Shown piece by piece: positions 1 to 10,977 of a stretch of DNA of 64,000 nt. The position numbers and the translations under genes were made by a program. The stretch is from Hirudinaria manillensis (taxonomy: Eukaryota; Annelida; Clitellata; Hirudinida; Hirudinidae): NCBI GenBank assembly GCA_034509925.1, contig CM067527.1:5747001-5811000 (forward strand). The letters run 5' to 3'. Within the stretch, counting starts at the first letter, position 1, and each line of letters begins with the position of its first letter. The notes beneath the pieces were generated by a model that had not been told where the DNA came from, ran no database searches, and saw only the letters and a program-made list of their open reading frames with translations.

Positions 1-103
1 AATAAAAAAATTTACATATGCAATATGCCCGGCTAAAGCAGATAAAAGACATGAAAATGCGGAGTGGTTAATTCGTTAAAGGAGAGTCTAAAATTGAACT
101 CAC

Positions 104-373
104 TAAAATCAATCTACAAGATAGGAGTGCCGTCGACCATCCTCCGTCTTTGAATAGTTTCGTATGTCTGATGATGGCAGCTTGCACAAATTTCACAGCG
201 ATATCGGAATTCTGTAATTCTGGCAAAATCCGCGAGCTAGATGCGGAGACAATGTTCTCGCCCCCAACTCCGTTGTACAACATTTTCGGTCTTCCCGCAA
301 CACCAAGCCCAGATACGACAAAAGATTCAAATTTCTTCAAATTTTTAACATTATTTTCAGACTCGGTAGCCAT
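104..373 (-). CDS. MKKS: MKKS/BBS6-like group II chaperonin-related protein, first exon (partial, runs off left edge)
   Basis: The exon encodes 90 codons from an ATG at 373 and ends in phase 0 at a strong donor (TTTTA|GTGAGT) at 104/103. The peptide contains GRPKMLYNGVGG, then a Ser-rich stretch, then KLFKDGGWSTALLSCRLI. This follows the N-terminus of MKKS/BBS6 (a GRLKQLHNGFGG-like block, then a SFSDCGLFTAILCCNLIE-like block), the chaperonin-related subunit that helps assemble the BBSome at the ciliary base. The canonical chaperonin GDGTT-type ATPase motif is replaced by a DGGWST-like sequence, as expected for the divergent BBS chaperonins. The remaining exons lie left of the window. The assignment is from remembered family similarity; another divergent chaperonin such as BBS10 is the alternative. 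The next gene (glutaredoxin, same strand) ends only about 230 bp upstream. Confidence 0.72.
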
Positions 374-604
374 CGCGCAAACGCATTAAAGGTGTTTACA
401 GCATTCTTTCCCTCACCCACTTTCAAAAATTTTCACCAAGGCAACGCTAAATGCTTAAAAACTGCGATAATTAAGTCAAATTTATTCCGATAATTACAAA
501 AAAGATGATTCAATCTGTAAGGTACTATTGCATTTTATTTCACTAGTCCCTTACTAAATAAAAAAACAAGAAACTAGGTCCAATAACGAAAGAATTTAAG
601 AGCG

Positions 605-1200
605 CTATTTCTTAAAATATGTGTTTCTCAGCGCATCTCCACCTTCTGGAGCTGTACAAGTGGATTTGAGGAGACCCGGTGCACATTCTTTAATCAATTT
701 CATCAGTTTTCCACTCGTCATCAGTCTCTCAACGTCCTCTCCCCCGCCGACGAAATTTCCATTGATAAACACTCGAGGCACCTGAAATGTGTATTAAATG
801 GTTTTTTGAAGTGTTAACTGATGTTTTATTTATTCATTATTCTGGCAAGAAACCAGCTGAACCTTCCTGGTCAAGAGGATAAAGTTTAAAAGCAGGAGAA
901 TTGGGAAGGATGAACATCAAGTTCAAAGATAGCAAATGGCACAATAATAAAACGATCCACTACCGTACTGGCTCCAGTCATTTTCCCAAGTGTTTCTTGT
1001 ATCTCTGGCCCGTTCATCTTGTCCGTCAAACTCACAGCACAGTAAGGCATGGAGAGCTTATCAAAGACTTTCTTCACCCTGGCACAAAACGGGCACGTAT
1101 CTTTGACAAACATAACGATGCAACTTTCCCTTGTTACTCGCTTGACGAATTCTTCACAGCCCTCTTTCTTGCAATATTCTTTGGAGTGAAATTCTCCCAT
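605..1200 (-). CDS. Dithiol glutaredoxin (CPFC active site), two exons
   Basis: Exons 964-1200 and 605-781 join in phase 0 (ACG|GTAGTG ... TTTCAG|GTGCCT) to give 137 aa. The active site DTCPFC lies near residues 34-39. The glutathione-binding TVP motif with its cis-Pro is created exactly at the exon junction (STVPRVFINGNFVGGGED), followed by the Gly-rich GGGEDVERL block. This is the standard thioredoxin-fold layout of class I glutaredoxins, which reduce protein-glutathione mixed disulfides. The CPFC dithiol rules out the monothiol CGFS class. Extra cysteines at residues 10, 15 and 27 and a roughly 20-residue C-terminal extension ending NTYFKK depart from the shortest family members. I see no clear signal peptide, so a cytosolic site is likely. 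Confidence 0.9.
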
Positions 1201-1712
1201 GGCAAAATTCTTCTTGGAAGATGCTAAGGGTAGTACTTGTATACACTAGGCGTTTTTTTTTTGGTATCCTTTAAGTTTTCAGATTTTTTAAAAGAAATAT
1301 TTATAGTTTAGTGAATTATATATTGTAGATATTTCAAGCAACTAATCCTGGCAAATTAATATAAGCATTTCATTTTAAAACTCTTTGAAATGTCAGTTTA
1401 CTTAAACTTTAACAATGAGGTCAATGTTTAAGCATGCATAAGCAGAAGATTAATTTGGACGAAATTTCCATGAACATTTTTGCCCTCTTCTGAAATATAT
1501 TGAATTTAAAATAAAAATGACGACCAAAACCCAAATTGGAAACGTAAGCTCAAATTTATTGAAGCAATGACGCAAATGTTTACAAACATGGAGCCATAGT
1601 TTAAAAGTACATTGTATATTGGTTTTAAAATGTGAAAAAAAATAGCCAGGATTAATTTTAAATAATGAAAATAATCATGAATTTAAACAATGTGTCATTT
1701 TAATTATGTATT
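1201..1712. other. Intergenic, AT-rich
   Basis: This is the spacer between the glutaredoxin start and the stop codon of the next minus-strand gene. It must hold the glutaredoxin promoter and 5' UTR and the 3' UTR of the membrane-protein gene. No open frame, repeat or RNA gene is apparent. A T-rich run lies at about 1251-1261. Confidence 0.6.
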
Positions 1713-2374
1713 TCATTCACTCGGTGAAGTTTTGTAACCGTTTACAATCTTTATTAATCTGAAAGCAGCCGCAAGGGCGGCCATGAAAGCAGACAACACT
1801 GCTAGCGCGCCTTGATACGTCGGGACTACGGGACTCCAAATAATGAGACTGATGATTGTTAGTATCCCTGCAAATACAAACAAATTTTTTTTAAGTCATC
1901 ACGTTATTGAAATATTTTATGAATGATTGGTGATTACTATGCTTTATGGTGCACATTATTTTCGTTCTCCATCGTAGCAACCTCACCAATCCTTGTAGGA
2001 GTGTTGCATAGCTTTGTACAGGACACTTCATCATATATTTCATATTTTTATGTAATATTTTCAATTAATTAAAGCACTTACAATCTCGTTAGCGACATAA
2101 ATAAATTAATAAGTCTAATTTAAAAGTAAATATGCTAGCATCAAAGACCTGAAATGAGCAAAAGGATAACAAATGCGATTCCAGCCTGGTTTCTGTTGCA
2201 GTTCTTAGTTCTCTCCACGGCCAAGATGATGATTCCAGTCGTGTAAAAGAAAAACGAGAGCAGGAAAAGTACAACGTTGACAGGCCACCCTCCGTAGAAC
2301 AGTGTGGCCATCACGTTCATTTGGTAACCGACAAGAACGTGTACGGCAATCTGTTTGTCCCAGTCAGGCATCAT
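1713..2374 (-). CDS. Small multi-span membrane protein, two exons, family not recognised
   Basis: Exons 2149-2374 and 1713-1867 join in phase 1 (TTTCAG|GTCTTT ... TTGCAG|GGATAC), giving 126 aa from the ATG at 2374 to TGA at 1713. There are three or four hydrophobic segments: a moderately hydrophobic N-terminal stretch (IAVHVLVGYQMNVMATLFYG), then VNVVLFLLSFFFYTTGIIIL, then GIAFVILLLISGILTIISLI across the splice junction, then GALAVLSAFMAALAAAF. A charged loop (ERTKNCNRNQ) separates segments 2 and 3. The topology suits a small tetraspan protein (MARVEL-like or similar), but I recognise no diagnostic motif. It is divergently arranged with the plus-strand gene at 3.6 kb, which shares the intron position and phase. 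Confidence 0.75.
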
Positions 2375-3622
2375 GTACCACGGGCGGATGTTTCTCAGTT
2401 ATATTGTTATTGGTGTGTGTAGCCGAAACTTCAGTTAAATCTAATTGCTACGTGAATAATTAATTAGCAAAGTCAATTAAAAAATTATTTAATAATTCGG
2501 TATTTGAATAATGCATAATGCGATAATAATACATGCTTGAGTTGCTATTGAGTTATCGGTTTTTCCGCTTTAGAACAATGGAAGTTCACGACCACGCTGC
2601 CGTTGTCATTAGCAACAGTACCACACAAGAGCTTTGAGTCTCCAGAGCGAGTCAGGATTAATCCTGGAGAGGTGAAGATTATTTTGAATGCTACATTACA
2701 TTGTACGATTACCTGAGCCTATATTTTCCAAACAAACAATGTAAAGTTTTTAAAATCTAATCACATAATTAAAATTCTTTTTGAAATAAAAGTCCTCACT
2801 TAATTGTATTTCTTCTTTTTGCTTGTTCAGATCGATTGAAACGTTCCAAATTTTCTGTGTTTCCCAGACCTGTACTGATAAAACAATAATCTTCTATAAT
2901 ATAATCCATCTACAAACTCGACTGCATGTACAAACATAACCTCTTTCACGATTCCTTCTCCAGCGTAGATAATTACGATTTGTTCCATAAAAATAGAAAA
3001 TACCTTCTCTTAAGTGATCTCGTGAATCAGCATGTGCGTATGATCTCCATATGATTGGGACTTTATTGTTTACTCGTTGCCATGGTTTCCTGGGACTTGA
3101 GACTGTGGCTTAATAAAGGCCAGAGGGGATTAAGTCTAAATTTAACTTTCAGATCATTCATCACCTTCTTCTTCTACTTTTTTATTAGTCGTTAAATTGC
3201 CAATCAATTACTTTTCAGATAAAGTTTCATTTAAATTAATGAATTAATTTCGAAAAAAGATTTTATTTGGACTTTCAACTGGACCTATTCTTACATAACT
3301 TTTGTAGAAATCAACAGGAAGTTCGTTTTATTGAAACAATTGGTTCCTTTTGAATCCAGGGTTGAACCAGGAGACTTGACCAGGTTGACGATCTATCGAT
3401 CTAATAATAACAACAATAATAATAATAATAACGACCAATAGACAAATGTAATAATAATAATAATAATAATGATGATGATGATGATGATGATGATGATTAA
3501 TATTATTATAATTATGAACTTTTTAGCGACCGCAAATCGATTCTCTTCTCGGGGATAATCCCACGTCACCAAGAGATTTTAAACCCACGACCTCTTGTCG
3601 TTGTAGAGAAATTTCAAAACAG
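2375..3622. other. Divergent intergenic region between two small membrane-protein genes
   Basis: About 1.25 kb lies between two head-to-head genes and probably holds both promoters and any 5' non-coding exons. An isolated ATG at 2578 opens a 19-codon frame that ends in TGA at 2635, with a possible donor (CTGGAGAG|GTGAAG) further on. It may be a leader exon of the plus-strand gene, but this cannot be settled by reading. An (AAT)n-(GAT)n microsatellite occupies about 3401-3496. Confidence 0.5.
3401..3496. repeat. (AAT)n followed by (GAT)n microsatellite
   Basis: Imperfect AAT repeats pass directly into about nine GAT repeats, just upstream of the first recognised exon of the plus-strand membrane-protein gene. 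Confidence 0.9.
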
Positions 3623-3647
3623 GTTTTCAAGAAAAAAAGAAGAAAAT

Positions 3648-4424
3648 ATGGAATTGTCGGTCACGTGTTCGCTGCCTATGTTCTTGTCGACCTTATCCTA
3701 TCAATTGCTGCTGTACTGTTGGGCGATAAACCAGTGGACGAACCCTTTTGGTCGAGACGAATCTGCCGTCGGTGTCATTGCCTTCTTGTGCATGTTGACA
3801 GCCTTCCTTCTCAACGTCCAACTCAACATCGGGGACTTGCAGAACAGCAGGGTTGCGGCCATATTGGCAGCCATACTGCATTTCATCTCAGGTTAGTTGC
3901 ATTTGTTGGTGAAGTAAATTGAAATTACTCTCGACCAGGCGAACGCTTGTAAATATAAATATTATAATCTTAATAATCATTATTATTATTATTAAGTTTA
4001 TTATAATAATCATTATTGTTATCGTTATAATTACTTTTATTATATTAATTATTTTTATTATTGCCAATACATAATTAAAAGCGAATGCTTTTAATTTGGT
4101 TTTGGCACATGAGTCACTTAAGAAAAAAAACGTTGCCATATAAGGCATCGTTATCATCATCATTGAAAGGCCAAATCAGAATTTATTTCAAAATTGAATA
4201 AACAAACATAGGATTAAATTTGGCCACTTAACCACAAGAGACTTAATTTTTCAGCCATCTTCATTTTGGTTCAAGTGGCCATTTACGGAAAAACAGTATC
4301 AGACAGTCGACGGTCCAACCTATTGGCCCCGGGGGAATCGTACGGGCTCGTCTGCTACGTCACAACTTTGGTGCTTTCAGTGGTAACTGGTGTCCTGCTC
4401 ATCTTGGAAACTTTGAAGTCATGA
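3648..4424 (+). CDS. Small four-span membrane protein, two exons, possible frame problem in first exon
   Basis: Exons 3648-3891 and 4255-4424 join in phase 1 (CTCAG|GTTAGT ... TTTTTCAG|CCATC) to give 137 aa ending LLILETLKS. Hydrophobic segments are SLPMFLSTLSYQLLLYCWAI, SAVGVIAFLCMLTAFLLN, VAAILAAILHFISAIFILVQ and YGLVCYVTTLVLSVVTGVLL. The family is not recognised. An overlapping second frame over 3623-3760 reads KYGIVGHVFAAYVLVDLILS, also a good membrane span, and is open back to a possible acceptor (AAAACAG|GTTTTC at 3622/3623). If that frame is the real N-terminus, one extra base near 3755 separates it from the frame used here, and an upstream start exon is missing. The phase-1 intron after an FIS/LIS-G/A motif matches the divergent neighbour at 1713-2374. 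Confidence 0.6.
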
Positions 4425-5592
4425 CGCGATTTGTTGCTCATTTGTTGACGTTGAAATCGTCAGTAATTTATTTACGTTTTCAAGTGTTTTCATTGGACCT
4501 TTCCTGATGAGCACCCATCATAAAACTTTTCTTTGGCAAGAACTTTGAACGAGACTCAAACATGGAACCTAATTGAATTTATAAAATTCTTATTTATTAA
4601 TTTTAGGTCCACGTGTTCCGCTTAATTCCACGTGTCATCGCGAGAAAGAAACGAGACGAATCAGACGGATGTTTATCAGCAAAAATATAAGCGAAGAGAA
4701 TCTTTGCATTAAAATGCTATCACAAGTCCTCAAATATGTTTCGATAATCAAAGCGGACCAACTTCAAGGAAATAGAAACATCATCATCATTGACAAAGTG
4801 GCCATTAAAAAAAAATTAAACAGGAAGTCGTTTATTATTATTATTAAATTATTATTATTTATTATTATTATTAAATTGTTATTAAATTATTTACAAGTCC
4901 TTAAAACTTAAAAGCCCAACAACTCACAGTTAAGTTTCAATTGAATTGCAATCTTAAGTTGTTTGAATCATCAACAGACTTCAAACACGAGCTCTCGAAG
5001 AAATGGGTCATGATGAAAAGTTGAAAATAATAAATTAATGTATAATTACTTAAATATCACCTTAACAAATGCATTTTATTCATAATAAAAGCCTTAACCT
5101 GATGCCAAAAATAGCAATTAAACAAATTATGAACCAAAAACTGAAACCAAAATTAAAACCAACATTAAATCAATTACAGGAAACAAAACAAAGTCTTAGA
5201 ACATAATCTAAAGAGAAGCATCACCACAGTCATCATCATCATCGTCGTCATCATCATCATGGTTACGATGGAAATGCACTTAATAACTTCCCTGCAAGCA
5301 AAAGCAGAGTTCCGTTGTCCGCACGACCGACTTACTTTTTCGAGAATCAAGAAATAAAATCTCTTCGTGAGCAGCAGAAGAATTAGTGGCGTCTCCGTCC
5401 GATCGTTCTCGTCCGCCATTTTTTTATTAGGAAAAAACAAAACAACAACAATAATCAATCGATCGAATCGAAGACCGGAACAAAAATCGGGTCGCACGAA
5501 ACAAAAAAATCGCGATTCTAATGCCGAACGGTCGGGAAAGCTTTGCCGAGAAGGAAGGAAGGAAGGAGAGGCGAGAAAGGAAGGAGTCTCGA
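4425..5592. other. Intergenic between convergent 3' ends, AT-rich with GC-richer block at 5.3-5.6 kb
   Basis: This holds the 3' UTRs of the plus-strand membrane protein and of the TBC1D13-like gene. An AATAAA on the minus strand (TTTATT at 5423-5428) is a suitable poly(A) signal about 165 bp past the TBC1D13 stop. ATT repeats lie at 4832-4886. A weak candidate first exon (minus, 5336-5419) is listed separately. Nothing else is supported. Confidence 0.5.
5336..5419 (-). CDS. Candidate first exon of an unidentified small gene
   Basis: On the minus strand an ATG in good context (AAAAAAATGGCGG) opens 28 codons starting MADENDRTETP with a hydrophobic ILLLLTKRFYFLIL segment, and ends at a consensus donor (GAAAAA|GTAAGT). 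The nearest acceptor (CTTGCAG at about 5296) would add only GSY and a stop, for a 31-aa product. It sits just past the TBC1D13 poly(A) signal. I do not recognise it. It may be a real leader exon with a more distant partner, or chance. Confidence 0.22.
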
Positions 5593-8500
5593 CTACCTCA
5601 GTCCTGCCAGTTCCACAGCTTTCGAGAGAACGAGTTGAACGTCATTGGTGGAGTAATTCTGTAAACGACAAATTAAAAAAATGGAGATCGGTCAAACCCG
5701 ATTACAAAGGGGTGCACAAATTATCATAATTAAATTTAATTATAAATAAAATTATGATTTGGCATTGTTGTAGCATGTCGTTACCTGGATTAATTTCACA
5801 TTGCTGGCAAAGTCACCTGTCAGGATTTCATCCCTCTTCAATCTGAAAGGAGATGGTTAATTAGCATATTATAATTATTTCACGGGACCATCCAATCGTT
5901 GGTTAAGCCGAGCAAAGGTCACAAGGTAATTAACAATTAGCAAAAGTAATTAACGTATTCATAAAGATTCTAAGCATGAAAATGTGAATGCAAAACTAAT
6001 TGATTTTAAAATCAACCAATCAATCAATTAATAATGAATTAATATTTAGTTAATTGATGCGAATAAATAAATAAATTAATTGATTAATGTAAACTAATTA
6101 ATTAATATTTAATTATTTAATGCAACGCTCACACGAGCATGGCACAGCAAACGTAGGTGAGGAAGTCGAAGCGCTTGTGGTCCGAGAACAGCGAGTCCCA
6201 AATCCTGAGCGTATCTGAAAATAAAAAGAATAATATTCAAGCAATGGCACGAATAAAATAATAAAATTACTTTATTAATAAAAATAAACGATAAATAAAA
6301 ATAATAACGACATTGATAACAATAAATCGAAATTGTTGGGTTAATTTTACTTAATACGATACTAATTAACCATTAAATTAATTGATATCAACTGCACGTC
6401 CAGGGGAGGTCATGTGCCTGGAACATTTGAATAAGAGCAATTAAGACTTGCAGAAGTTAATTATTTGCACTAGTTTTACACTCTTGGTATGTTATTAACA
6501 AATTGTTCACAAAAATACAAAATTAAATCGTCTCCCAGGAACAGAAAAACTCATTCAACATCGGGATCCACCGAGTTTCATTCCAAAGGCACTCAAATCC
6601 ATCCCTTCAGCCTCTCGTTAAATAATCCTTCGTTCGTCTACGAATCTCTCGTTCGCCCGGAATGCTCGCTCACCTGGAAGACTGAATTCCTGGGTAAGCA
6701 GGATCGTGAACCATCTGAAGGCAAAATATTGCGGCTTGATGTCCTGATCGTTGAGCTTCTGCCAGAGAGGAGGATCGAGGACTCTCAGAGTCTGCAGGAA
6801 CCTCGACATCTTGGAACCTGCACGAAATTCGAATGCAAACTAAATGCAACTCGAATGCAACTCAGTGCAATTCAATGCAACTCGGTGCGACGCGCAAAGG
6901 CTTTCCACTCTCGTAAACGTTAAATCAGGGAAAAATGCACAAATCGGTCGGTTTTAGGAGGAGTCGCCTACCGATTCCGCATGCGGAGTCGTCGAGGTGT
7001 TTGATGAAGTTGTCTCTGATTTCACTCATCAGGTTCGTGAAGCACCAGAATGTGTCAGGCTCGGCATAAACTTGGAGGACGAATTCGTAATCGAAATTGT
7101 AATTGCAAGCATTTAATTGTAATTGATTGCAATTGCAAGTATTTAATTGTAATTGATTGTAATTGCAAGTATTTAATTGTAATTGATTGTAATTGCAAGT
7201 ATTTATTCATTAAATTCAATTTATGTTTACTGTAATTAAGCTAAAACTTATTCAATTATTGCACTTAGCGATCCACTTGGGATCCACAAGTAAGAAATAA
7301 ATTCACAAAATTAATTGCATTTTCCCCATTAATTTAATAGCATTTTGCATTAATTTAAATGGTTCTGGAATTCCTCAGAAAGTAAAACATATCTTTAAAA
7401 AACATATCTTTAAAAGTGTTGGAACGAAGAGGTGCAATGCAACATCTTGTTACGTATTTTTAACTCCTGCCTCGATGAAAAATAACAAAAGTTTTTACCT
7501 TGGTTCTGCACGTCGTTGTAGAAGACATAATACAGGGGACCAATCACTTCATTCATGCCCTGATAAAAGACATTAATTTCGCCTGTTTACGATCCTTTAA
7601 CAACTAGCGTTCGGCTTAATTCAGCTTTTTTATGATAGGAACTCGATAAATTAAAATTCAATGTTTCATTTCGAGAATGTTTGGTGGGGTTCGGTGGACA
7701 GCTCTGACAAAGGCCCTTGCATGAATGCACCAACTTATCGACAATCAATGCACCCCTCCCCATAAAAAAAATCACGAATCAATCCGAGTCAAAAGTAAAA
7801 GTCAATTCCTCCCAAGACGATCGATTTGAAATGAAATCGGGAACATTTAAAAAAGAATTTGTGGGAATGAAAATATGAATATTCATAAAGCTGAACTGAA
7901 TTCGAAAACATAACCGGCCAATCGAAACTCTTCTATTTCCAGCCAATCAAACCCACCTGCACGTAGCCTTGACCTGGATTGAGCTTGGCATAAACGAAGA
8001 GGATCCTCTCGACCACCTCCCAGTGGTACTCCGTGTTTTGTGACGGTGCGTCGTTGTGGGGCTTGTGAGATGGCCTCGATTTGGAATTCCTCGACTGCTG
8101 TCGATTGAAATTGCTTGATTGAAATGACTGTTTAAACAAAGGTTGAAAATGATTGAATGAAACACGAATGAAAGCCTAAAGATTAAAGATCAACAAGTCC
8201 TTAAACAAATCAATAGTTCTTATGAGTAACCAGGCAATGATAAAACCACTATTATTATTATTATAACATGATAAAAGTTATAAGAATAAATGACATTTAG
8301 TGATGGGTTGCAAAAAAAAAAACAACAAAGACAATTATTAAAGACTCAACAAAAGTGAAACAAAACAATCGAAACCCCAGAAAATCGAGATCAGCAATCA
8401 CCCCTCCAGCAAACTCCACCCCATTTCTCCTCACTCACCAATCAACCAATCAGCCACCAACCTGGACCAAAGACACTCCCTTCCAGTTCTTGGAAACATT

Positions 8501-10977
8501 CTGTGCATCCAGCATGGTCCGTTCCACCCTCTGCCTCAACGTGTCCGAAGCGGAACCTGAAAACTCGTCGCGAACGGGGACCGTCCTCTGGAAGAAGTCG
8601 AGGTCCGGATAGATCCTCCTGATGGTTATGTCGTAATTAATTAATTCACGTAATGCTAATAAGCAATTATAATATTGTAATTATTAGTCACTTGATTGTA
8701 ATTTATGATGTCATCAAGCACGTAAACACATTGTGATTGCACAATTCTGAATGCTTGCTTATAACTCCATAATTATTATTTACCAGTCTTAACCTGATGA
8801 CAAGATAAATTAATGCTGTCGGTTAATAATCTCCAATTTCATTGTTTTACAATAACAACAACAATAATAATAATAACAATTTTCAGAGCGTAACAATCAC
8901 AATAACAACATCAACAACATAATTTATCACTTACCTGCAGTCCTTATCAATTTGAAGGAGGATTTCATTCTCTTGGAAGTATTTGCCCCACTTGCTCTTT
9001 GGGTGGGGATTGAGGGGCTGCAAGGGAACAACGATGATGATGATGATGATCATCATTTTGATGATAGAAGTGATGATAATGATTTTGAAGTGGCATGTCC
9101 CAAGCGCCAGTTTACTTTAATTTCCATTTCTTATCTACCAATCTCGTTTTAATAATTGATGTCATAATCATCAACAACACCACTACCTAGACATCATCAT
9201 CATCACTCACGTGGTCGTCCGAATTGCTGTTCTCGTCGTCATAGTTTGGCTTGATGACGGTCTCCTGAACGAACTCCGCGTAAGTCTTTCTGAGGAGCAA
9301 TCAATACCATCATCATCACCATTATCATCACCATCATCATCGTCTGCGTCGTCATCATCATCATCATCACCACCACCATTGCCACCATCGTCATCGTCAT
9401 CCTCATCCCTTGAACAGTATTTATTTACCTTTCTTTTTCAAGTACTGCAGCCCAATGGGACTTGTCTGTTGGTACGTAGTTGAGGAGAAGCTGTGTGGTT
9501 GTAAATAATAATTAAGCCATCTTCCTCCTCCTCCTCATCCTCATCATTATCATCATCATCATCATCATCGACATCATCATCATCATCATCATTACACTTC
9601 AATTGTAAGCAACAAGTTACAACGGGTCACCATCAAGTTACTTGTCATGTTAACATCTGCTGTTTCAGTGTTGTGAAAGATCAACATTAAACACGTGTGT
9701 GTATAAAGTGATGATGGTCATGATGACTACTTTTATGATGTGTTTGTGATGATATAATATCGTGATACTATGATACCTCCAGTCTTTATGATACTATCAT
9801 GATCATGATGCCAGTGATAGTGATGATGATGATGACTTCAAGCATCCACAATAATTCTTAAGAACACTTGTCATGAAATAATGATATCCAATTATATATT
9901 GATCACAAAGATGTGATCATGATGATGATTGTTATGGCTGGTTGCATGCCAGGTCTTAATGAAGTTAACAATCAACTATCAAATAACATAACACTTATAA
10001 TGGTATACAGCAATAGTATCAGTATCATATTTGCATTATGTATAAGTAAATATTTGTATCGTATGTGTAGGGTAAATATAATTTTAAAAATTATAATGCA
10101 TATATGAATATTATTATTATTAAAAATTAATATTATTATATGTGTAATAATCTCGAAGTGGGTATTACATCTAATGTTTCAACTTATAAAACAATTTCTG
10201 TTTACCTTCCAAACTGTGGCCCTGATTGAATGGCTGTCCAGGCAGCCAACTGAAAAGGAAGAAATACTTTGAAAGTTTTTTGGTTTTAAAAGAAGAAATA
10301 TTTTAAAATAAATACTTTAAAACTAATTCTGGTAATAATTAATTAATTGTTATAAATTACCTTTGATCTAATTGGCAAATCAATTTTCATGATTAGTAAT
10401 CAATATAGTACGACCGATTGTAAAATCAATGATATGCTACAAACGTTGAGATTGTACACTTATAGAATGACATCTTTAGCACATCACAAAAATGTTAAAA
10501 AATCCAAAAATCCAAAAATGGATTGCCATTTGTAGATGGAATGTTCTTCCTTCAATTACATTATGGTCAGCCAAAGATGAAAAAAAGATTATAACATTTT
10601 TATTAAAAATAATCAACACCCATAAATATGCACACTTATAAAGATAGGGAAAACTTGGAACAAATTAAACAAATGCAACAGAATGATATTACATCCACTG
10701 CCAGGTTTTCTCAAAGAAAAGTAACTAGTTCACAAACTAACCACGAAACGTCATTTTTCTGAGTTCATCTAAGTCTATGATGTCAGCTGACAGAATCTTT
10801 TCAATGCATTTTCTTCTGGAGAAGTCAAGAAACATTTTTTTAAATAAAGTTTTACTTTCCTGGAACTTATTTTGTAATTTTTGATTTTATAAACAGTTTA
10901 ATGTTTGACGGGGTTTCTTAAATTTGCAAAGCGGTAAAGTTCAGTTCCTGTACGGACCTCTCTCCTGCGGAAGCCAT
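5593..10977 (-). CDS. TBC1D13: TBC1 domain family member 13-like RabGAP, 14 exons, complete
   Basis: Exons in coding order: 10958-10977, 10742-10815, 10206-10249, 9429-9490, 9211-9289, 8935-9017, 8462-8618, 7957-8127, 7499-7559, 6972-7070, 6674-6817, 6133-6214, 5785-5842, 5593-5658. All junctions agree in phase and give 399 aa, against about 400 in vertebrate TBC1D13. Conserved blocks include ATVWKLLLNYVPTDK, the arginine-finger region QIDKDCRRIYPDLDFFQR, WEVVERILFVYAKLNPGQGY, the glutamine finger YVQGMNEV (split by an intron), DTFWCFTNLMSEIRDNFIK, IKPQYFAFRW and RIWDSLFSDHKRFDF. Both catalytic fingers are present, so it should stimulate GTP hydrolysis on a Rab; the vertebrate protein is known for acting on Rab35 in membrane and GLUT4 traffic. 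A poorly conserved Ser/Asn/His-rich insert precedes WEVVERI, at the same place as the variable insert in vertebrates. Confidence 0.95.
7097..7205. repeat. 30-bp tandem repeat in a TBC1D13 intron
   Basis: A unit built from AATTGCAAGTATTTAATTGT plus AATTGATTGT repeats about 3.6 times with almost no divergence. It lies directly upstream (in gene sense) of the exon ending at 7070, close to that exon's acceptor. Confidence 0.9.
9301..9411. repeat. (ATC)n-rich microsatellite in a TBC1D13 intron
   Basis: Imperfect ATC/GTC/ACC triplets fill the short intron between the exons 9429-9490 and 9211-9289. A second ATC block lies at about 9521-9591. Confidence 0.85.
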
